DNA from: Campylobacteraceae bacterium
GTDB taxonomy: Bacteria; Campylobacterota; Campylobacteria; Campylobacterales; Sulfurovaceae
DNA length: 11,722 bases
Assembly: GCA_027063105.1 (NCBI GenBank)
Contig: JAMOSL010000088.1
Span: 1-11,722 of the forward strand
Direction: 5' to 3'
In this document: one piece after another, positions 6,987 through 11,722 of the stretch
How the letters are laid out: each line of letters begins with the position of its first letter
Numbering within the stretch: the stretch's first letter is position 1
Made by a program: the position numbers and the translations under genes
Notes under the pieces: model-generated
Databases searched by the model: none
What the model saw: the letters and a program-made list of their open reading frames with translations, nothing else
Told to the model about the DNA's origin: nothing

Positions 6987-7249
6987 TGATATTAAAGATA
7001 GAAGATAGAGAGTTTGATACAAAAAATATTAAACAGCTCTACCCTGCTGGTATAGTCAAAACTGGATACAAAGATGAGACGACAGAAGTTAGTTTAGAAT
7101 GGGTAGAAGTAGAAGCAAAAGATAAAGTTGAGGTTATTGGATATGCCATCTTTCTACATCTTAAAAGTAACGAAAAAATATCTTTTATCTATAAAACAAA
7201 AGAGTTATTAGATAAAGCCATAGCCAAACTATCCAAACAGTTACAGTAG
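6986..7249 (+). CDS. Small protein of unknown function coupled to the exoprotein gene
   Basis: An 87-residue product that I do not recognise. The ATG shares its A with the last base of the exoprotein's TAA (TAATG), so it is almost certainly translated by reinitiation; only a weak AGG lies about 12 bases upstream. The N-terminal two thirds look beta-rich (EVSLEWVEVEAKDKVEV, then GYAIFLHLKSNEKISFIYK) and the last 20 residues form an amphipathic helix (KELLDKAIAKLSKQL). It has no signal peptide, membrane segment or cysteine, so a cytoplasmic location is expected. The context suggests a helper for the exoprotein, such as a chaperone or regulator of its export, or a protein sharing its regulation. 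This is inference. The absence of stops, the tight overlap and the lysine/glutamate-rich composition support it as a real gene. Confidence 0.75.
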   Translation: MILKIEDREFDTKNIKQLYPAGIVKTGYKDETTEVSLEWVEVEAKDKVEVIGYAIFLHLKSNEKISFIYKTKELLDKAIAKLSKQLQ

Positions 7250-7271
7250 TAGAATTTATAATCAAAATATA

Positions 7272-7301
7272 CTAATTTTTAGTTACTTTTTAAAAAATTA
7301 G
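7272..7301. terminator. AT-only inverted repeat, possible weak terminator
   Basis: CTAATTTTT (7272-7280) is repeated in perfect inverted form as AAAAATTAG (7293-7301) around a 12-base loop, 22 bases after the small gene's stop. The stem has only one G-C pair and no distinct U tract follows, so termination would be weak. It may instead be part of the AT-rich upstream region of the promoter at 7311. Confidence 0.3.
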
Positions 7302-7310
7302 ATATAAAAT

Positions 7311-7351
7311 TATAATAAGTATTATTATATATTTAATTTTTTAAAAAGGAG
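7311..7351 (+). promoter_or_regulatory. Putative promoter and strong ribosome-binding site of the sugar-nucleotide operon
   Basis: A perfect TATAAT lies at 7311-7316, without a TG extension or clear -35 box, and would start a leader of about 40 bases. AAGGAG (7346-7351), the strongest Shine-Dalgarno in the window, stands 9 bases before ATG 7361 and fixes that start. Just before it is an ATTTTTTAAAAA run (7336-7347) that could partly pair with itself. Confidence 0.55.
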
Positions 7352-7360
7352 TTAGCAAAG

Positions 7361-9865
7361 ATGAAAGCAGTTGTTATGGCAGGAGGATTCGGAACACGAA
7401 TTCAGCCACTTACCCACTCAAGACCAAAACCTATGTTACCTATTGTAAATCGTCCAATGATGGAACAGACTATGCTCAACCTTAGAGACTTAGGAATTAC
7501 AGAATTTATTATTTTATTGTATTTCAAACCTGAAGTTATCCAAAATTATTTTGGTGATGGAAGTGATTTTGGAATGAAAATTACCTATGTTATTCCTGAT
7601 GATGATTATGGAACTGCTGGAGCTGTTAAGTTAGCACAAGAACATATAGGTGATGAAAATTTTATAATTATTTCTGGTGATTTAGTAACAGATTTTGATT
7701 TTAAAAAGATATTTGATTATCATGAAGATAAAAAATCTAAACTTACAATTACTCTGACTTCTGTTGAAAACCCTTTAGAATTTGGTGTAGTTATTGCAGA
7801 TGAGAATGGTACTATTGAAAAATTCTTAGAAAAACCAAGTTGGGGTGAAGTCTTTAGTGACACTATAAATACAGGTATATATATTATAGAACCTGAAATT
7901 CTGAATTATATTCCAAAAGGTGCAAATTTTGATTTTGCAAAAGACCTATTCCCTTTATTAATGAAAGAAGGCGTAGAACTAATTGCAGGTCATGCAAATG
8001 GATACTGGAGAGATGTCGGAAATCCAGATAGCTATAGAGAAGTTCATGAAGATATTATGAGTGGAAGAGTTAATTTTCCAATTAATTCAAAAAAAACAAT
8101 ATATCCTGATGGAATCTTATATTGTGATGATACTCCTAATTTAGATGATAGTATTGAGATTATTGGAAAAGTAGTTTTAGGTAAAAATGTTACCATTGGA
8201 GCTAGAACTAAACTAAAAAATATTGTAATAGGTAATAAAGTTACTATTGGAGATGATAGCAAACTCAGTAATTCTGTCATTTGGGATAGTGTTAATATAG
8301 AAAAAGGTGTAAAAATAGATAATGGGGTAATATGTAATAATAATAATATATCCAGAAATTCTAAGATGACAGCAGGAATTATATTGGCAGAGGGTTGTCA
8401 AGTTGGAGAACTAGTTACAATTGAAAAAGATGTTACCATATGGCCAAATAAAGATATCGAATCAGCTTCAATTGTAAGTAGCAATCTTATCTTAGGAAAT
8501 AGATATAAAAATTCTATATTTGAAAATGGTATAGTTGAGGGAAAATCTAATATAGAATTATCTTGTGAAATGGTAACAAAACTTGCAGAGGCATTTGGAG
8601 CTCAACTTCCTATAGGTTCTACTGTATTAATCGGAAGAGACCATCACCCAAGTTCAAGAATGTTAAAGAGAGCTTTTGTAGGTGGAATGTTGTCTGCTGG
8701 TATTAATGTTGTCAATTTAAAAAGTATTCCATCATCTGTATTAAGATTTAACTTATCAAGAAGCAATGAACATGATGCAGGAGTATATTTTAGACAAAAT
8801 AGAGAAGATACAACTGTTACAGCAATCACCTTCTTTAATAGTGATGCTTTGAGAATAAATAGTGAAATTGCTAAAAAGATAGAAAAAGCGTATTTTAAAG
8901 AGACATTTAGAAGAGTTGATTTCTCACAAATAGGAATAATTAGAGATGGTCAAAGTATGCAAGAGCGTATAGACTACATAGCAAGTATGGAAGATAGTTA
9001 TCAAAAAAGAGTATTCTCTTGTGTTGACTGTAGAGTAGCTATAGATGTTATGCATGGTTCTGCATCACAAGTATTTCCAGATATTTTAAATAAACTAAGT
9101 GTTGACAATATGATATTTAATAATTATCATGACGCTCATCATTTAGCAAATTTTAAATCTTTAGTTAAAAAGTCTGTTAATGATACACAGAATATAGTAA
9201 AAGGTTTAGGTCTTGATGCAGGGTTCTTATTGTATCCTTATGGTCAGAGACTAGATATTATATGTGATGATGGAAAATTATTATCTATGAAAAATTCTCT
9301 ACAAGTTGTTTTATCTCTTTTTGATAAGGAAGCATCTAAAGAGGGACGAAAAAGAGTATTTTTACCAACTTGGGCTCCTGATATAATCAATTATAAAAAT
9401 CTTGATATAGAGAGAGGAAAATACGCAGATTTTAAAGCTGATGAGTTAAGAGAATATGACCTTATTGCTACTGTAGATGGTAACTTTACATTTACAGAAT
9501 TTTCATTATATAGAGATTCAATGTATGCCACTATTAAAATTTTAGAATTAGTTATTAAACATGATATAAAATTATCTCAAATAGTTTCCGAGGTAGAATC
9601 ATTTTATTATAAAGAGACAAAAATAGATTGTTCTCAAGCTCTAAAGGGTAAAATGATGAGAATGTTCTTAGAGGATGCAAAAGATAAAAAATCTTCTACA
9701 ATTGATGGTGTTAAGATATGGTTGAATGAAAGTGATTGGATATTAATGATACCAGACCAATATAGTGACCATTTAAATATATATATTCAAGCATTAGATA
9801 AAGAGAGTGGGGAAAATATATATAATATATATAACAAGAAGATAGAGGAGTGGTCAAACAATTAA
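7361..9865 (+). CDS. Sugar-1-phosphate nucleotidyltransferase fused to a degenerate phosphomannomutase domain
   Basis: An 834-residue three-part protein. Residues 1-235 form an NTP-transferase that makes an NDP-sugar from a sugar-1-phosphate: GGFGTRIQPLT (8-18), K23 in RPKPMLPI, D107 in ISGD, EKP (157-159), NTGIY (170-174) and RDVGNPDSY (217-225). Residues about 250-385 show hexapeptide-type repeats of a left-handed beta-helix (for example VVLGKNVTIGA, VIGNKVTIGDD). Residues about 400-834 align in outline with phosphomannomutase/phosphoglucomutase, including DGVKIWLNESDWILMIP near the end. However, the catalytic-serine loop (TASHNP in active enzymes) reads FRQNRED (478-484), the metal loop (DGDGDR) reads LYPYGQR (624-630), and the phosphate loop (RPSGTEP) reads IPDQYSD (797-803). 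The first domain should be active; mutase activity is unlikely. Such fusions are usually annotated mannose-1-phosphate guanylyltransferase, but the base and sugar cannot be read here, and with a GH57 partner glucose-1-phosphate is also plausible. It heads a two-gene operon. Confidence 0.88.
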   Translation: MKAVVMAGGFGTRIQPLTHSRPKPMLPIVNRPMMEQTMLNLRDLGITEFIILLYFKPEVIQNYFGDGSDFGMKITYVIPDDDYGTAGAVKLAQEHIGDENFIIISGDLVTDFDFKKIFDYHEDKKSKLTITLTSVENPLEFGVVIADENGTIEKFLEKPSWGEVFSDTINTGIYIIEPEILNYIPKGANFDFAKDLFPLLMKEGVELIAGHANGYWRDVGNPDSYREVHEDIMSGRVNFPINSKKTIYPDGILYCDDTPNLDDSIEIIGKVVLGKNVTIGARTKLKNIVIGNKVTIGDDSKLSNSVIWDSVNIEKGVKIDNGVICNNNNISRNSKMTAGIILAEGCQVGELVTIEKDVTIWPNKDIESASIVSSNLILGNRYKNSIFENGIVEGKSNIELSCEMVTKLAEAFGAQLPIGSTVLIGRDHHPSSRMLKRAFVGGMLSAGINVVNLKSIPSSVLRFNLSRSNEHDAGVYFRQNREDTTVTAITFFNSDALRINSEIAKKIEKAYFKETFRRVDFSQIGIIRDGQSMQERIDYIASMEDSYQKRVFSCVDCRVAIDVMHGSASQVFPDILNKLSVDNMIFNNYHDAHHLANFKSLVKKSVNDTQNIVKGLGLDAGFLLYPYGQRLDIICDDGKLLSMKNSLQVVLSLFDKEASKEGRKRVFLPTWAPDIINYKNLDIERGKYADFKADELREYDLIATVDGNFTFTEFSLYRDSMYATIKILELVIKHDIKLSQIVSEVESFYYKETKIDCSQALKGKMMRMFLEDAKDKKSSTIDGVKIWLNESDWILMIPDQYSDHLNIYIQALDKESGENIYNIYNKKIEEWSNN

Positions 9866-11722
9866 ATGAAGACTTCTAATGCAAAGATAGAGTTAAGTTT
9901 TTTGTGGCATATGCACCAACCAGACTACCGTGATGCCAAAGGCATTATGCGTATGCCTTGGGTGTTTTTACATGCGATAAAAGATTATTATGATATGCCG
10001 TGGATGCTATCAAAGTTTCCACAGTTAAAAGCTAGTTTTAATTTAACTCCACCATTAATTGAACAATTAAAATTATATGAAAATCCTTTAGAAAATGATT
10101 ATTTTTTAAGTTTATGGTATAAAAATCCTGATGAGTTAAATCAAAAACAGAGAGATTGGCTTATTAAAACCTGTAAATCAGCTAATTATGAGATGATGGT
10201 AAAAAAAAACCATAAGTATTTAGAACTTTATAATAAGGATATTCTTACAGATAGTGAACTTATTAATTTAGAAGTATTATTTATTTTAGCTTGGTCTGGA
10301 CCATATATTAGATTACATAGTAGTGTGGTGCAAGAGTTACTAAATAGAGACCATTATACTTCTAAAGATAAAATAAAACTTTTTGATATATTAATTGAAT
10401 TCGTATCTACTATTCTACCATTTTATGCGTCACTATTAAAATCAAAACAAATCTCACTCTCAACAACTCCTTATAATCATCCAATATTACCTCTTCTATT
10501 AGATATGGATAATATAAAAAAGGCTAATCCAAATAGTACACCACCTAATAATAGTATCTCTCTTTACGATGATGCAAAAGAGCAAGTATCCAGAGCAATA
10601 GAATTATATAAAGATGTATTTAAACAAGAACCTATTGGATTTTGGCCTGCAGAAGGAGCTGTTGATGAGGCAACAATTGATATATATAAAGAGTTTGGGA
10701 TTAAATGGATTGCTACAGATGAAGCTATCTTATTTAAATCATTAGAGGATAATAATCGTTTAAATTTATATAAACCTTATAACAAGGACGGAATAAATAT
10801 ATATTTTAGAGACCATGGATTAAGTGATTTATTTGGATTTGACTATAGATTTAAACCATCTAGCCAAGCTGTTGAACACTTTATAGAATCATTAAAGAAT
10901 TTGCAACCAAAAGAAGAAACGGATGAGATTAATACAGTCTTTGTTATTTTAGATGGAGAGAATGCATGGGAATATTATCAAAGTAATGGATATTCATTTT
11001 TTATGCAATTATATGAAGAGTTAGATGAATTAAATTGGTGTAAAACTGAAACTATGGATGAAATAGCTTTTAGAGATAAAAGCATCCCATTAAAAAATCT
11101 AGCATCAGGAAGTTGGATTTATGGAGACTTTATAACTTGGTCAGGTCATCCAGAAAAGAATAGTGCTTGGGAGATGATATTTAAGACAAAAAAAGATTAT
11201 TTAAAACTGGAAGATACTCTTACTGATGAGGTAAAAGAAAAAATAAAATTTCATTTTTTAGCATCAGAGTGTAGTGATTGGTTTTGGTGGTATGGAGATG
11301 ACCATAATACATCTTTTGCAGTTGAGTTTGATAAATTATTTAGAGGTCATTTAATTGCAATATATGAACTTATGAAAGATAATATACCAATAACTGTCTT
11401 AACACCTATTCTAAAAGAGCATAACAAAATACCTATCGCATATTCTCCAAATAATCTAATATCTCCTGATATAAATGGAGAAAAAAATAATTTCTTTGAG
11501 TGGATAGATGCAGGAAAGATTGATGAAAGTAATTTTTATTCAACAATGGATAGAGTTAGAGGACCTATTGAGATAATTAAATATGGATTTGATGAAGATA
11601 AGATTTATATTCTTCTTGAAGGAAATATAGATGAGTTGAAAGAGGATAATATATCAATAAATAGTAAATTCTTAGAAGAAGAGATAACTTTTAAAATACA
11701 AACTCAAAATAGTCATTTTATA
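9866..11722 (+). CDS. Glycoside hydrolase family 57 alpha-glucan enzyme (3' end outside window)
   Basis: The frame is open for 619 codons to the last base and has no stop in the window, so the gene is 3'-partial. GH57 conserved regions appear in order: FLWHMHQPDY (12-21); STTPYNHPILPL (199-210); GFWPAEGAV (258-266) with the predicted nucleophile E263; VILDGENAWEYY (360-371) with the predicted acid/base D363; and ASECSDWFWWYGDDH (466-480). GH57 enzymes are retaining enzymes acting on alpha-glucans (amylase, amylopullulanase, branching enzyme or 4-alpha-glucanotransferase). The GFWPAEGAV and LDGENAWEYY forms resemble the amylase/alpha-mannosidase-like subgroup common in non-thermophiles, but the exact activity cannot be assigned. 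There is no signal peptide, so it is cytoplasmic. ATG 9866 follows the upstream TAA directly and in the same frame; the best Shine-Dalgarno, AGAGGAG (9844-9850), is 15 bases away, so expression probably depends on coupling. Confidence 0.92.
   Translation, partial: MKTSNAKIELSFLWHMHQPDYRDAKGIMRMPWVFLHAIKDYYDMPWMLSKFPQLKASFNLTPPLIEQLKLYENPLENDYFLSLWYKNPDELNQKQRDWLIKTCKSANYEMMVKKNHKYLELYNKDILTDSELINLEVLFILAWSGPYIRLHSSVVQELLNRDHYTSKDKIKLFDILIEFVSTILPFYASLLKSKQISLSTTPYNHPILPLLLDMDNIKKANPNSTPPNNSISLYDDAKEQVSRAIELYKDVFKQEPIGFWPAEGAVDEATIDIYKEFGIKWIATDEAILFKSLEDNNRLNLYKPYNKDGINIYFRDHGLSDLFGFDYRFKPSSQAVEHFIESLKNLQPKEETDEINTVFVILDGENAWEYYQSNGYSFFMQLYEELDELNWCKTETMDEIAFRDKSIPLKNLASGSWIYGDFITWSGHPEKNSAWEMIFKTKKDYLKLEDTLTDEVKEKIKFHFLASECSDWFWWYGDDHNTSFAVEFDKLFRGHLIAIYELMKDNIPITVLTPILKEHNKIPIAYSPNNLISPDINGEKNNFFEWIDAGKIDESNFYSTMDRVRGPIEIIKYGFDEDKIYILLEGNIDELKEDNISINSKFLEEEITFKIQTQNSHFI

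Noticed and set aside
8044..8829. Three short minus-strand open frames within the nucleotidyltransferase fusion
   Set aside because: All are antisense to the hexapeptide and PMM-like domains with no protein signature.
9812..9838. AT-dinucleotide-rich run near the end of the fusion gene, as a possible origin or repeat
   Set aside because: It lies inside the coding frame and simply encodes Asn-Ile-Tyr-Asn-Ile-Tyr; no iterons or DnaA boxes accompany it.
1..11722. CRISPR array, tRNA, rRNA or insertion sequence
   Set aside because: No regularly spaced direct repeats, no cloverleaf or conserved rRNA segments, and no transposase motifs or terminal inverted repeats were seen on either strand.

Overview
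The window is strongly AT-rich. Its codon use (A/T at most third positions), spaced sigma-70 -10 boxes without clear -35 boxes, and gene content (a CobS with the HTEAVLDVAD signature, a cytoplasmic hybrid kinase that starts with a receiver, a DUF4214 exoprotein, a GH57 enzyme) suggest Campylobacterota (Epsilonproteobacteria) such as the Sulfurimonas, Sulfurovum or Arcobacter groups. This placement is inference; no rRNA or other phylogenetic marker is present.

Layout. (1) 1-957: the start of an unrecognised gene leaves the window on the minus strand. Facing away from it is a reading frame encoding a winged-helix, plasmid/phage replication-like protein that seems to have lost its 5' end. (2) 944-1693: cobS, the membrane enzyme that joins the two halves of cobalamin, overlaps the end of that frame. 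(3) 1739-5283: a two-gene signalling operon behind an extended -10 promoter. It encodes an OmpR-type response regulator and, overlapping by 4 bases, a soluble 938-residue hybrid histidine kinase with three receivers and two C-terminal HPt-like segments that lack the phospho-histidine. (4) 5352-7249: a cysteine-free exoprotein with two DUF4214 repeats and a serralysin/bluetail-like C-terminus typical of type I secretion, followed with a 1-base overlap by an 87-residue protein of unknown function. (5) 7361-11722: a sugar-nucleotide/alpha-glucan operon. It encodes a nucleotidyltransferase fused to a left-handed beta-helix and a phosphomannomutase-like domain with its catalytic loops replaced, then a glycoside hydrolase family 57 enzyme that runs off the window end.

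How they may work together: the regulator and kinase are clearly one phosphorelay module. Its place directly upstream of the exoprotein makes that gene a natural candidate target, but no operator was recognised. The last two genes are one transcription unit, in the same frame and separated by a single TAA. Their pairing points to storage or structural glucan metabolism, or to sugar-nucleotide supply. There are no tRNA, rRNA, CRISPR or insertion-sequence features. No stretch above 300 bases lacks a gene.

The most unusual elements are the inactivated-looking enzyme and phosphotransfer domains: the PMM-like half of the fusion, the tandem histidine-less HPt segments and the degenerate second receiver. 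The coupled DUF4214 exoprotein and small protein are also notable.
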